Shown: positions 26,888-35,242 of the stretch, one piece after another
How the letters are laid out: each line of letters starts with the position of its first letter
Numbering within the stretch: position 1 is the stretch's first letter
Assembly (NCBI GenBank): GCA_023954415.1
Contig: JAMLIB010000002.1
Coordinates: 1-64,000 of the forward strand
DNA: 64,000 nucleotides
DNA from: Trueperaceae bacterium
Lineage (GTDB): Bacteria; Deinococcota; Deinococci; Deinococcales; Trueperaceae
Direction: 5' to 3'
Program-made: the position numbers and the translations under genes
The notes under the pieces: generated by a model
What the model was told of the DNA's origin: nothing
The model's input: the letters and a program-made list of their open reading frames with translations, nothing else
The model's database searches: none

Positions 26888-27946
26888 ATGACAAGCGAGC
26901 GGCCTTCGCGCCACTGTCTGCAACGGCTACGTCAGCACTTCTCGCGGCTGTCTCCAGCCCAGCAGGTCGTCGCGGAGTACATCCTGAAGAACCCGAACGA
27001 CGCCATGCAGGCCTCCATCCACGAGATCGCGGCGCGCTGCCGGACGAGCGTCGGCACCGTCGTGCGCCTCGCGAAGGACATCGGGTTCGAGGGCGTGAGG
27101 GAGATGAAGCTCGCCCTCGCGCTCGAGGTCGGCACCCTCATCCCCAACCTCACCGCGCGCCAGGGGTCCAGCCGCGGGAACGCGGCGGAACTCCTCGAGA
27201 ACACGGTCCTCGGCCTGAACGAGACCGCCGCAGCCCTCGACATACCGGAGCTGCAGCGGGTGGCGCGCCTGATCGCCGAGGCAGGCCACGTCGACGTCTA
27301 CGGGGCCAGCACCTCCTACCTCGTCGGGATGGACCTCGTCGAGAAGCTCAAGCGCCTCGGCATCTACGCCTCCGTGTACGAGAACAGCTACATGCAGGCG
27401 ATCTCGGCCACGGGCCTCGGTCCGGGCGACGTCGCCATCGGCGTCTCCTACTCCGGCGAGACGCAGAGCGTGGTGGAGTGCGTGGCCATGGCCCGCGAGC
27501 AAGGCGCTACCACCGTCGCCCTCACGAACTTCACCGACTCGAGCATCGTGGACGTGTCCGACGTCGTCCTCTCGACCGCCGTGTCGCGCCACCTGATACC
27601 CGACGGCAGCCTGGGTGGCCGGATAGCGCAGCTCTACGTCGTGGACGCCCTGTTCATCGAGCTTATCGCCTCTGATTCCGAGCGCTTCGATGCGGCCTTC
27701 CACCGCTACAACCAGATCCTCCTGCAGAAGGTGGGCAAGTCCCGCGACCGCCTCGGCCTGGGCCTCAAGCACCCGGGCCTCGGCAGGGGCCGGTCAGGTG
27801 ACGGCCCCTCGGCCCCGCCCCCCACCAGGTCCTCGGCCAAGACCCTGACCGTGGCGGCCAGCACCAAGAAGACGGCCAAGAACGCCAAGAACACCGGGAA
27901 GAAGAGCGGGGCCAAGACCCCGCGTAAGGAGAGCAGCCATGAGTAG
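26888..27946 (+). CDS. MurR/RpiR family transcriptional regulator (HTH + SIS)
   Basis: 352 residues. The N-terminal HTH_6 domain (LSPAQQVVAEYILKNP to SVGTVVRLAKDIGFEG, residues about 20-80) is followed by a SIS sugar-phosphate-binding domain (VDVYGASTSYLVGMDL to GVSYSGETQSVVE, about 130-260). An unusual C-terminal tail (about residues 300-352) is rich in Lys, Thr and Ala (AKNAKNTGKKSGAKTP), like a nucleic-acid-binding histone-like tail. Family members sense a phosphosugar. It is the first gene of the catabolic cluster and likely regulates it. Its last codons overlap the next ATG by eight bases. Confidence 0.9.
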   Translation: MTSERPSRHCLQRLRQHFSRLSPAQQVVAEYILKNPNDAMQASIHEIAARCRTSVGTVVRLAKDIGFEGVREMKLALALEVGTLIPNLTARQGSSRGNAAELLENTVLGLNETAAALDIPELQRVARLIAEAGHVDVYGASTSYLVGMDLVEKLKRLGIYASVYENSYMQAISATGLGPGDVAIGVSYSGETQSVVECVAMAREQGATTVALTNFTDSSIVDVSDVVLSTAVSRHLIPDGSLGGRIAQLYVVDALFIELIASDSERFDAAFHRYNQILLQKVGKSRDRLGLGLKHPGLGRGRSGDGPSAPPPTRSSAKTLTVAASTKKTAKNAKNTGKKSGAKTPRKESSHE

Positions 27947-29000
27947 CGCAGGTTCGATGCGCGCCGCCGTGTTCCGCGGGGTGCGCGACATCGCAGTGAC
28001 GGAAGTGGCGCGGCCCACCGCGGAACCGGGCAAGGTCCTCGTGAAGGTGACGCGCACCGGGATCTGCACGTTCGAGCGGCGCATCTACAGCGGCGCCCAG
28101 AAGCACGTCCCCATGCCGTCTATCGCTGGGCACGAGGTCGCCGCGACCGTCGAGGCCGCGCCGGCGGACACGGGCTTCGAGCCGGGCGACCGCGTCGCCC
28201 TCGACCTGGTCTACCGCTGCGGCCATTGCTACTACTGCGTGCGCGGCCAGGACAACCAGTGCGTTCGGCTCTACAGCGAGGGCCTCAAGTGGGACGGCCT
28301 CAACGTCATCGGCGGCGGCTTCGGCGAGTACATCTCCGTCGACCCCGCCAAGGTCTTCAAGGTCGACCCCACCGTCCCGCACCACATCATCGCGCTCTCG
28401 GAGCCCCTCGGCTGCGTGATCCACAGCTTCAGCAAGACGACCGTCGGCCTCGGCGACACGGTAGCGGTGATCGGCGCCGGCACGATGGGCTCGCTCCACG
28501 TGGTCCTGGCCAAGCTCTACGGCTGCAAGGTGCTGGTCAGCGACCCCGACGAGGAGCGCCTCGCGTTCGTGCGCGACCGCCTCGGAGCGGACGTCACCGT
28601 GAACCCGACCAAGGACGACCCCATCGCCGCCGCTAGGGCGCTGTCCGCCGGGCGCGGCACCAACGCCGTCTTCGTGACCGCCGGTGTGGGCGCAGCCGCC
28701 GAGCAGGCCATCGAGATGGCGGGCAAGTACTCCACCGTGGTCCTGTACGCGTCCACCCACCCGGCCGCCAAGATCCAGGTCGACTGGAACCGCATCCACT
28801 ACAACGAGATCCGCATCGACGGCACGGAATCGCGCACCAGGAACGACGTCCGCACGGCCGCCGAGCTCCTGCCCCAGCTCCAAGGGCGGCTCGAGCACCT
28901 CGTCTCGCGCCAGATCGCCCTGGAGGAGCTACCGGACGAGCTCGAGCACGGGGTGCCGACGGGCGCCACGCAGCGCGTCATCGTGAACTTGGAGGCGTGA
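27939..29000 (+). CDS. Zinc-dependent alcohol/polyol dehydrogenase (MDR family)
   Basis: 353 residues from ATG 27939, with AAGGAG eight bases upstream. Catalytic zinc ligands are suggested by the Cys in RTGICTFERR and the His-Glu in IAGHEVAA. Structural zinc ligands are the four Cys of CGHCYYCVRGQDNQC. The NAD-binding Rossmann motif is VIGAGTMGSLHVVLA. The family oxidises secondary alcohols of polyols or sugars (sorbitol or threonine dehydrogenase type). Likely first oxidation step of the catabolic pathway. Overlaps the regulator gene and is presumably cotranscribed. Confidence 0.88.
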   Translation: MSSAGSMRAAVFRGVRDIAVTEVARPTAEPGKVLVKVTRTGICTFERRIYSGAQKHVPMPSIAGHEVAATVEAAPADTGFEPGDRVALDLVYRCGHCYYCVRGQDNQCVRLYSEGLKWDGLNVIGGGFGEYISVDPAKVFKVDPTVPHHIIALSEPLGCVIHSFSKTTVGLGDTVAVIGAGTMGSLHVVLAKLYGCKVLVSDPDEERLAFVRDRLGADVTVNPTKDDPIAAARALSAGRGTNAVFVTAGVGAAAEQAIEMAGKYSTVVLYASTHPAAKIQVDWNRIHYNEIRIDGTESRTRNDVRTAAELLPQLQGRLEHLVSRQIALEELPDELEHGVPTGATQRVIVNLEA

Positions 29001-29045
29001 ACCTAGAGGCGTGAACCCAGAGGCATGAGTCTGGAGGCGTGAAGG
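28990..29045 (+). repeat. Four imperfect 14-bp tandem repeats spanning the dehydrogenase stop codon
   Basis: Units of consensus TGGAGGCGTGAACC at 28990, 29004, 29018 and 29032. The first includes the gene's own last codons and TGA. Each copy contains a GGAGGCGTGA-like core that resembles a Shine-Dalgarno site followed by GTG. Confidence 0.75.
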
Positions 29046-29186
29046 CCGTCGCCCGTCCAGCCGCCCCATGAGGGACGGACCCACCACCGCGCGCCACCCG
29101 ACCGGCGCCGAGGCCCCGACCACCGCCTGCGCGACGAGCGCAGAGAGCCCGCAACCGGGCGAAGCTAGAGAGTCAGGAGAGCGAAC

Positions 29187-29981
29187 ATGCACGTCAGCAG
29201 CACCAAGGTCCGCAGGCTCCAGAGGGTCTTCCGTGAGGACGGCCGCACGCTGATCGTGGCCATGGACCACGGGTCATACATGAACGTCCTCCCCCAGGCG
29301 GCAGACCCTGGGAGGATCCTCGACGAAGTGCGCGAGGCCGGAGCAGACGCCGTCCTTACCACCCTGGGCATAGCGACGACCTACACGGACCGCCTCGGCG
29401 GCATGGGCCTCATCCTGCGCCTCGACGGCTCCGGCTCCATGCTCGACCAGGGCTCCACCTTCGAGCAGCGCTACACCATCGAGGACGGGCTGCGCGTCGC
29501 CGCGGACGCCGTGGCGGCCATGGGCTTCCCCGGCGAGGGCCGGGGCGAGACCCTGCACAACCTCGGCCGGATCGCCAGCCAGTGCACGGCCTGGAACATG
29601 CCGCTGCTCGCCGAGATGATGCCGGGCGGCTTCAACCCGAGCCTGCACACGCCGGAGAACATCACTCTCGCCAGCCGCATCGGCGTCGAACTCGGCGCAG
29701 ACATCATCAAGACCACCTACACGGGCGACGTGGAGTCGTTCAAGGCCCTCACCGCCGGCGTCTTCGCCCCCGTGGTCGTGCTCGGCGGGAACAGGAAGGG
29801 CGAGTTGGTGGACCTCCTCACGATGGTCCACGACTCCCTCCAGGGCGGCGCGAGCGGCGTGGCCGTCGGCCGCAACGTCTGGCAGCACGAGAACGCCGGG
29901 GGCGTGGTGCGCGCCCTCGCCCGCATCATCCACGACGGCGCCACCGTCGCGCAGGCAGCCAAGGAGCTCGGGTCGCGGTAG
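29187..29981 (+). CDS. DhnA/FbaB-type class I aldolase
   Basis: 264 residues from ATG 29187, with AGGAGA seven bases upstream. The TIM-barrel pattern of COG1830 is visible: LIVAMDHGS at the first strand, AEMMPGGFNP, DIIKTTYTGD with the Schiff-base Lys (near residue 175), PVVVLGGNRKG and GASGVAVGRNVWQ as the phosphate-binding end. Related enzymes include FbaB and LsrF. Within this cluster it would cleave a ketose-1-phosphate made by the FGGY kinase. The LsrF-like thiolase possibility is kept open. Confidence 0.87.
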   Translation: MHVSSTKVRRLQRVFREDGRTLIVAMDHGSYMNVLPQAADPGRILDEVREAGADAVLTTLGIATTYTDRLGGMGLILRLDGSGSMLDQGSTFEQRYTIEDGLRVAADAVAAMGFPGEGRGETLHNLGRIASQCTAWNMPLLAEMMPGGFNPSLHTPENITLASRIGVELGADIIKTTYTGDVESFKALTAGVFAPVVVLGGNRKGELVDLLTMVHDSLQGGASGVAVGRNVWQHENAGGVVRALARIIHDGATVAQAAKELGSR

Positions 29982-29995
29982 TGACCGAGTAGCCG

Positions 29996-31039
29996 ATGCT
30001 CAGAGCGACCACCCAGGCCCTCGCCAGACGCTCCGCCACGTTCGCGGGGGAGCTGTGGGCGCTTGCGGCGGTAGTCGGCTACACCGGCTCGAACCTGTTC
30101 GGCCGCGCGGGCGTCGCCTTGGGCAACCCCGTCGCCGGCCCCCTGCTACGCGACCTCCCGAGCTTCCTGCTCGGGCTGGCGCTGCTGAGCCGCGCGGGAC
30201 GCTACCGCCAGCTCGTACCAGGTCGGAGCGCCTTCCAAGGCGCCAAGCTGGTCCCCTTCGCCCTCAGCGGCGCCATCTCGGTCATCGGCACCTTCGCGTT
30301 CTTCTTCTCGCTGAGTATCGGCGGCGTGAACATCGCCGTGCCCGTCCTCCAGACCCAGCTCCTCTGGGGCGCCCTCTTCGGCTGGCTCCTCCTCGGCGAA
30401 CGCGTCCTGCCCCGGGGCGTCCTCGGCATCGCCGTGACGTTCGCCGGCCTATGCGTGCTCGCCGTCGGGCAGAGCAGGGGTACCCCCGTGTCCGACGCCT
30501 GGTTCACGGCCCTGCTCTTGGCGCTGGTGCCGGCGGTGGCCTGGGGCCTCTCCGGCGTCATCTGGCGCCGCGGCCAGATGCAAGGCGTCGAGCGCGCCAC
30601 CGGCATGACCGTGCACTACGGCACGTCAGTCAGCCTCAGCCTGGGCTTCCTCGTCGCGGCCGGCCAGCTTGGCGTGTATCAGGCTATCGGCTGGGAGAGC
30701 CTCGCCTCGCTCGTCATGAGCGGCATCTGCGGTGGCGTGATCGCCGCGTTCGCCATGTTCACGGCCATCAAGCTCCTGCCGGCCGCCACCGTCTTCGTCC
30801 TGAACGGCCTCACTCCCCTCCTCACAGCGCTGGGCGGAGCCTGGTTCCTGGGGGAGTACGTCAACCTGCTCATGTGGGCCGGCATCGCGCTAACGAGCCT
30901 CGGCGTCGTGGTGTTCCAGGCCACCAAGCCCGTCAGGATCGGCGCGCAGGACGGCGCACCAGGCGTGCCGGCGCGCGGCGCCCCCGGCGCGGCGGCCGCG
31001 CCGGCACCCGACCCACGCCCCGGGAGGCGGCGTCCATGA
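29996..31039 (+). CDS. EamA (DMT) family transporter
   Basis: 347 residues with about ten hydrophobic helices in two EamA repeats (ELWALAAVVGYTGSNLF at the start; LLALVPAVAWGLSGVIWRR begins the second). The last about 40 residues are Ala/Pro/Gly-rich and cytosolic. Drug/metabolite transporters usually export or import small metabolites. There is no visible Shine-Dalgarno before ATG 29996, 14 bases after the aldolase stop. Ends with a four-base overlap (ATGA) with the kinase gene. Confidence 0.85.
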   Translation: MLRATTQALARRSATFAGELWALAAVVGYTGSNLFGRAGVALGNPVAGPLLRDLPSFLLGLALLSRAGRYRQLVPGRSAFQGAKLVPFALSGAISVIGTFAFFFSLSIGGVNIAVPVLQTQLLWGALFGWLLLGERVLPRGVLGIAVTFAGLCVLAVGQSRGTPVSDAWFTALLLALVPAVAWGLSGVIWRRGQMQGVERATGMTVHYGTSVSLSLGFLVAAGQLGVYQAIGWESLASLVMSGICGGVIAAFAMFTAIKLLPAATVFVLNGLTPLLTALGGAWFLGEYVNLLMWAGIALTSLGVVVFQATKPVRIGAQDGAPGVPARGAPGAAAAPAPDPRPGRRRP

Positions 31040-32532
31040 GCCGGCCCGAACGCCCACGCCCCACGGGTGGACCCGGCGACCTCGTCCTGGGCGTCGACCT
31101 CGGCACCACGGGCTTCAAGGCCGGGGCGTTCGACGCGGAAGGGCGCCTCGTCGCGGCGGGCAAGGTGGAGTACGCGCTCGAGCGGCCGCGCGCCGCGTGG
31201 GCGGAGCAGCCGGCCGAGCGCTGGTGGGAGGCCTTCGAGCTGGTGCTGAGCCAGCTCCGCGAGAACGTCGACACGCGCCTCATCCGCGCCATCGCCGTGG
31301 CGGGCCAGTCGCCGACCGTGGTGCCGGTCGGCCCGGACGGCGCCGCGCTCAGGCCTGCCATCACGTGGGCCGACCGACGCGCGGTCGCGCAGGCCGCCCG
31401 GATGGCGGAGACGCTGGGGGCCGGCTTCGTGAACATCGAGTTCGAGTCCTTGCCACGCGTGCTGTGGATCAGGGACAACGAGCCGGACGTGTTCAGGCGC
31501 ACCGCGGCCTTCCTGCAGTCTTACGAGTACCTCGCCTTCCGACTGACGGGCACGGCCGTGACCATCGAGCCGCTCGACGGTCTGCCGAACTGGACCGACG
31601 ACCGCTTGGAGCGCCTGGGCCTGGAACGGACCCGCTTCCCCGCTCGCACGGTGGGCACCGGCCGCGTCATCGGCACGGTGCGCCCCGCCGTGGCCGAGGC
31701 CCTCGGCTTGCACCCTGAGGCACAAGTGGTGAGCGGCACCGTCGACGCGTTCGCGCACTGGATCGGCGTGAACTTGAGCCGCCAAGGCCAGCTCTCCAAC
31801 ATCGGCGGCACCTCGGAGGGCGTGGCTTTCGCCTCCGAGGCGCCCCTAACCGACCCGAGGCACCGGGTCTTCCGCATGCGCAGCCCCTTCGGCGCCGGCT
31901 GGGTGATAGGCGGCGCCATGTCGAACAGCGGCGGCCTCCTCGACTGGGTGGTCGCCAAGCTGGGCGGTCCGCGCGCCGACCACGACTCCGTGCTCGCCGC
32001 CATCGCCCGCGTGAGGCCGGGCAGCGAGGGCCTGATCGCCCTCCCCTACTTCCGCGGCGAGCGGACCCCCATCTACGACGCCGACGCCCGCGGCTGCTTC
32101 TTCGGCGTGAGCGCCGAGCACGGCCCCGAGCACCTCGGCCGGGCGCTCCTCGAGGGCGTGGCCTTCGGCCTGCGTCAGGTCGTCGGCGTCCTCTCGGATA
32201 TCGGCGGCGACGTCGAACGCGTGGTGATCAGCGGGGGGACGGCTCGCGCCGCCGCGTGGAACCGGATCAAGGCCGACGTCCTCGGGAAGCCCGTCCACGT
32301 ACCCTCGGTCACCGACTCAGGCGTGCTCGGCGCCGCGATCCTCGCGCGCGCCGCCGTAAGCGACGAGCCGCTGAGCCAGGTGGCTCAGCGCATGGTCCAC
32401 GATCGGGAGGTGATAGAACCGGACGCGAAGAACACGGCGGTCTACGACCAGACGTACCCACTCTTCCTCGAGCTCTACGAGCGCCTGAAGGAGCCGTACC
32501 GCCGCCTAGCCGAGCTGAACCCATCAGCGTAG
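31036..32532 (+). CDS. FGGY-family carbohydrate kinase
   Basis: 498 residues from ATG 31036, with GGGAGG about nine bases upstream. The N-terminal phosphate motif GVDLGTTGFKAGAFD, the middle SGTVDAFAHW and SNIGGTSEG, and the C-terminal VVISGGTARAAAWNRIKADVLGKP with GVLGAAILA are FGGY signatures (xylulokinase/gluconokinase/LsrK group). It phosphorylates a sugar or ketose with ATP. With the dehydrogenase, aldolase and ALDH it makes a complete predicted ketose degradation route. Confidence 0.9.
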   Translation: MSRPERPRPTGGPGDLVLGVDLGTTGFKAGAFDAEGRLVAAGKVEYALERPRAAWAEQPAERWWEAFELVLSQLRENVDTRLIRAIAVAGQSPTVVPVGPDGAALRPAITWADRRAVAQAARMAETLGAGFVNIEFESLPRVLWIRDNEPDVFRRTAAFLQSYEYLAFRLTGTAVTIEPLDGLPNWTDDRLERLGLERTRFPARTVGTGRVIGTVRPAVAEALGLHPEAQVVSGTVDAFAHWIGVNLSRQGQLSNIGGTSEGVAFASEAPLTDPRHRVFRMRSPFGAGWVIGGAMSNSGGLLDWVVAKLGGPRADHDSVLAAIARVRPGSEGLIALPYFRGERTPIYDADARGCFFGVSAEHGPEHLGRALLEGVAFGLRQVVGVLSDIGGDVERVVISGGTARAAAWNRIKADVLGKPVHVPSVTDSGVLGAAILARAAVSDEPLSQVAQRMVHDREVIEPDAKNTAVYDQTYPLFLELYERLKEPYRRLAELNPSA

Positions 32533-32589
32533 TCCCGACTCGGACCCCTCCACCCAGCGATGACGCAACCCCACAGAAGGAGAGCCTTA

Positions 32590-33618
32590 ATGAAGAAGCG
32601 TGGCTTGTCGATCGTAGTCGCTATGGCGTTGGCGCTTGGCCTTGGCTACGGCCTCGCGCAGCAGACCTTCGACGTAGCGGTGTTCTTCCCCGGCACCTTG
32701 GGCGGCAACCCGCTCGAGCCGCCGATCACCGCCGGCGTGACGCGCGTCCGCCAGGACTTCCCGAACGTCACGGTCCGCGTGGTAGAGGGCGGCGCCGCCT
32801 CGGACTGGGAGTCTGGGCTGACCGCCCTCGTGGCCACCCAGACGTACGAGCTGATCATCACCCTCACCGACGGGATGCCGCAGATCCTCCAGTCGGTGTC
32901 GGCCATGTTCCCCGACCAGAAGTACGTGCTGCTCGACTCCGCCGTCGAGGGGCTGCCCAACGTCTACTCGCTGATGTACTCCGACGAGGCGCTCGGCTTC
33001 GTAGGCGGCGTGTTCGCCGGCCTCCTCTCCAAGAACTTCAGCATGTCCGGCGATTCCGCCAGCCCCAAGGTGGGCCTGCTCGCCGGCACGCCGTACCCGC
33101 AGATGGACAACAAGATCCACCCGGGCTACGCGGCCGGCGCGCACTACGTCGACCCGAGCATCGAGGTGCTGTTCGCGGCCGTCGGCGACTGGAACAACCC
33201 CAACCGGGCCCGCGACCTCGCCCTCAACATGTTCAACCGCGGCACCACGGCCATCATGTCGATCACGGGCGGCGGCGACCCGGGCGTACACAAGGCGGCC
33301 TCGGAGACCGGCCGCTACGCCATCGCGGTCAACACGAACCAGAACGCCTCCATGCCAGGCGTCATCCTCGGCTCGGTGCTCAAGCGCATCGACAACTCCA
33401 TCCACAGCGCCGTCGAGGCGGCGTTGGCCGGCACCCTGGCCTACGGCACGACCGACATCGCCGGCGTGAAGGAAGGCGCCATCTCGATAGCGGACGACGA
33501 CCTGTACAGGGAGTTCGTGCCCGGCTCGATCCGTGACGAGCTGGCTTCCGTCATGGCCGCCATCGTTTCCGGCGAGATCGACCTGACGGCCCTCCTCCAG
33601 GCGGAGTTGGGCAACTGA
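32590..33618 (+). CDS. BMP/PnrA-family substrate-binding lipoprotein-like protein of ABC importer
   Basis: 342 residues from ATG 32590, with AAGGAG eight bases upstream. Signal sequence MKKRGLSIVVAMALALGLG ends near GLAQQ; no lipobox Cys, so it may be a soluble or membrane-tethered secreted form. The mature protein has the BMP pattern (FDVAVFFPG, YELIITLTDGMPQIL, FVGGVFAGLLSK, ATTAIMSITGGGDPGV is close to TAIMSITGGGDPGVHKAA). The family binds nucleosides or furanose-like sugars for CUT2-type importers. Its substrate defines the pathway but cannot be read from sequence alone. Confidence 0.88.
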   Translation: MKKRGLSIVVAMALALGLGYGLAQQTFDVAVFFPGTLGGNPLEPPITAGVTRVRQDFPNVTVRVVEGGAASDWESGLTALVATQTYELIITLTDGMPQILQSVSAMFPDQKYVLLDSAVEGLPNVYSLMYSDEALGFVGGVFAGLLSKNFSMSGDSASPKVGLLAGTPYPQMDNKIHPGYAAGAHYVDPSIEVLFAAVGDWNNPNRARDLALNMFNRGTTAIMSITGGGDPGVHKAASETGRYAIAVNTNQNASMPGVILGSVLKRIDNSIHSAVEAALAGTLAYGTTDIAGVKEGAISIADDDLYREFVPGSIRDELASVMAAIVSGEIDLTALLQAELGN

Positions 33619-33636
33619 GTCAGCAGGAGTAGTCGC

Positions 33637-33672
33637 GGGAGTGGCGCTCCCGACGAAAGGGGCGCCACTCCC
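33637..33672 (+). promoter_or_regulatory. Strong hairpin between binding-protein and ATPase genes
   Basis: Perfect 11-bp stem (GGGAGTGGCGC, 33637-33647; GCGCCACTCCC, 33662-33672) with a 14-base loop and no T tract. In ABC importer operons such hairpins often protect the upstream mRNA or limit readthrough, so the binding protein is made in excess. Confidence 0.6.
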
Positions 33673-33706
33673 TCCCGCACCCGACCCCGCCCAAGGAGAC
33701 CTCGGC

Positions 33707-35242
33707 ATGGCCCCGTATCTGGTGTGTGAAGGCCTCTCGAAGACGTACGGCGGAACCCTGCGTGCCCTGCAGGGGGTCAGCCTGAGCGTCGAGCGGGGGA
33801 AAGTACACGCGTTCATCGGGGAGAACGGCGCCGGCAAGAGCACGCTCGCCAAGATCATCGGCGGGATGGTGGCGCCGGACGCCGGGAGCATGAGCTTCGA
33901 TGGCAAGCCCTACGCCCCCGGTAAACCGCGAGACGCCCACGCGCACGGGATCGGCATGGTGCATCAGCACTTCACGCTGTTCCCGGCCCTCACGGTCGCG
34001 GAGAACATAGTCCTGGGCGACGAGCCTACCCGCCTCGGCCAGGTCGACATCGCCAGGGCCGTGGAGGAGGTGAGGGCGCTGTCCGAGGAGTACGGCATGC
34101 CCCTCGACCCCAGGCGGCGCCTCCACGACCTGTCGGTAGGCGAGCAGCAGCGCGTCGAGATCCTGAAGGAGCTGCGGCGCGACGTCGAGCTCCTCATCCT
34201 CGACGAGCCCACCGCCGTCCTCACGCCCCAGGAGGTCGAGAGGCTCTTCAAGGGCATCCGGCGCCTGATCCGCGAGAACCGGACCGTCATCTTCATCGCC
34301 CACAAGCTCGAGGAGGTCCTCGCCATCGCGGACGAGATCACGGTCATGCGCAAAGGCCGCGTCGTAGGGCACCGCGACCGCGCCGAGGCCACCAAGGAGG
34401 AGCTCGTGCAGCTCATGGTGGGCGAGAGCCTGCCAGTGCACGAGCGGCGCTACGGCGCTGAACCGGGAGGCGAGAAGCTCGTCACGCGCGAGCTGACCAT
34501 CCGGGACGAGCGGGGGCGGCCAGAACTCGACGGGATCACGCTCAGCGTCAACGCGGGCGAGATCCTCGGCCTGGCCGGCGTGGAAGGGAACGGCCAGCAG
34601 GCGCTCGAGCAGGTGCTCGGCGGGCTGATCACGCCCACCACCGGCAGCGTGGTCCTCAACGGGGCGGCCATCACGCGCGCTTCGCCCGCTAGGCGGCGCA
34701 GGCTGGGCCTCGCCTACGTCCCGGCCGACCGGCTGGAGTGGGGCTGCGCCCCCCAGGCGAGCGTCTTCGAGAACGCCATGACGCAGTGCTACAGGCGCGA
34801 ATCCACCGCAGGTATCTTGCGACGGAGGCGGCTGCGGCAGGTCGTCCGCTCCATGTTCAAGCGCTTCGACGTCCGCGCCCCCGACCTCGACTCCCCTATC
34901 TCCTCCCTCTCCGGAGGCAACATCCAGAAGCTGATCCTGGCGCGCGAGCTCGGCTCCGAGCGGAGCGAGCGGCTGGAAGCTATCGTCATCTCCAACCCCA
35001 GCCGCGGCATCGACATCAGGGGCGTGCAGTTCGTCCACGACCTGCTCGCGGGCTACCGCGACGCCGGCTGCGCCATCCTCCTGATCTCCACCGACCTAGA
35101 CGAGATCCTCGCCCTCAGCGACCGCATCGGCGTGCTCTACACTGGCAGGCTCGTCGCCATGCTGCCCGGCCAAGGCCGCACCAGCAAGACGGAGCTGGGG
35201 CGCTACATGCTGCAGGGCGACGACAAGGAGCGTGCGGCATGA
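33707..35242 (+). CDS. ABC importer ATPase, two fused nucleotide-binding domains
   Basis: 511 residues from ATG 33707, with AAGGAG nine bases upstream. Domain 1 is intact: Walker A GENGAGKST, signature LSVGEQQRVEIL, Walker B LLILDEPTAVLTP. Domain 2 has a degenerate Walker A (GVEGNGQQAL, no Lys), signature LSGGNIQKLILAREL and Walker B AIVISNPSRGID. One active and one degenerate site is normal for sugar/nucleoside-type double ATPases (RbsA/YufO-like). Energises the two permeases that follow. Confidence 0.93.
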   Translation: MAPYLVCEGLSKTYGGTLRALQGVSLSVERGKVHAFIGENGAGKSTLAKIIGGMVAPDAGSMSFDGKPYAPGKPRDAHAHGIGMVHQHFTLFPALTVAENIVLGDEPTRLGQVDIARAVEEVRALSEEYGMPLDPRRRLHDLSVGEQQRVEILKELRRDVELLILDEPTAVLTPQEVERLFKGIRRLIRENRTVIFIAHKLEEVLAIADEITVMRKGRVVGHRDRAEATKEELVQLMVGESLPVHERRYGAEPGGEKLVTRELTIRDERGRPELDGITLSVNAGEILGLAGVEGNGQQALEQVLGGLITPTTGSVVLNGAAITRASPARRRRLGLAYVPADRLEWGCAPQASVFENAMTQCYRRESTAGILRRRRLRQVVRSMFKRFDVRAPDLDSPISSLSGGNIQKLILARELGSERSERLEAIVISNPSRGIDIRGVQFVHDLLAGYRDAGCAILLISTDLDEILALSDRIGVLYTGRLVAMLPGQGRTSKTELGRYMLQGDDKERAA

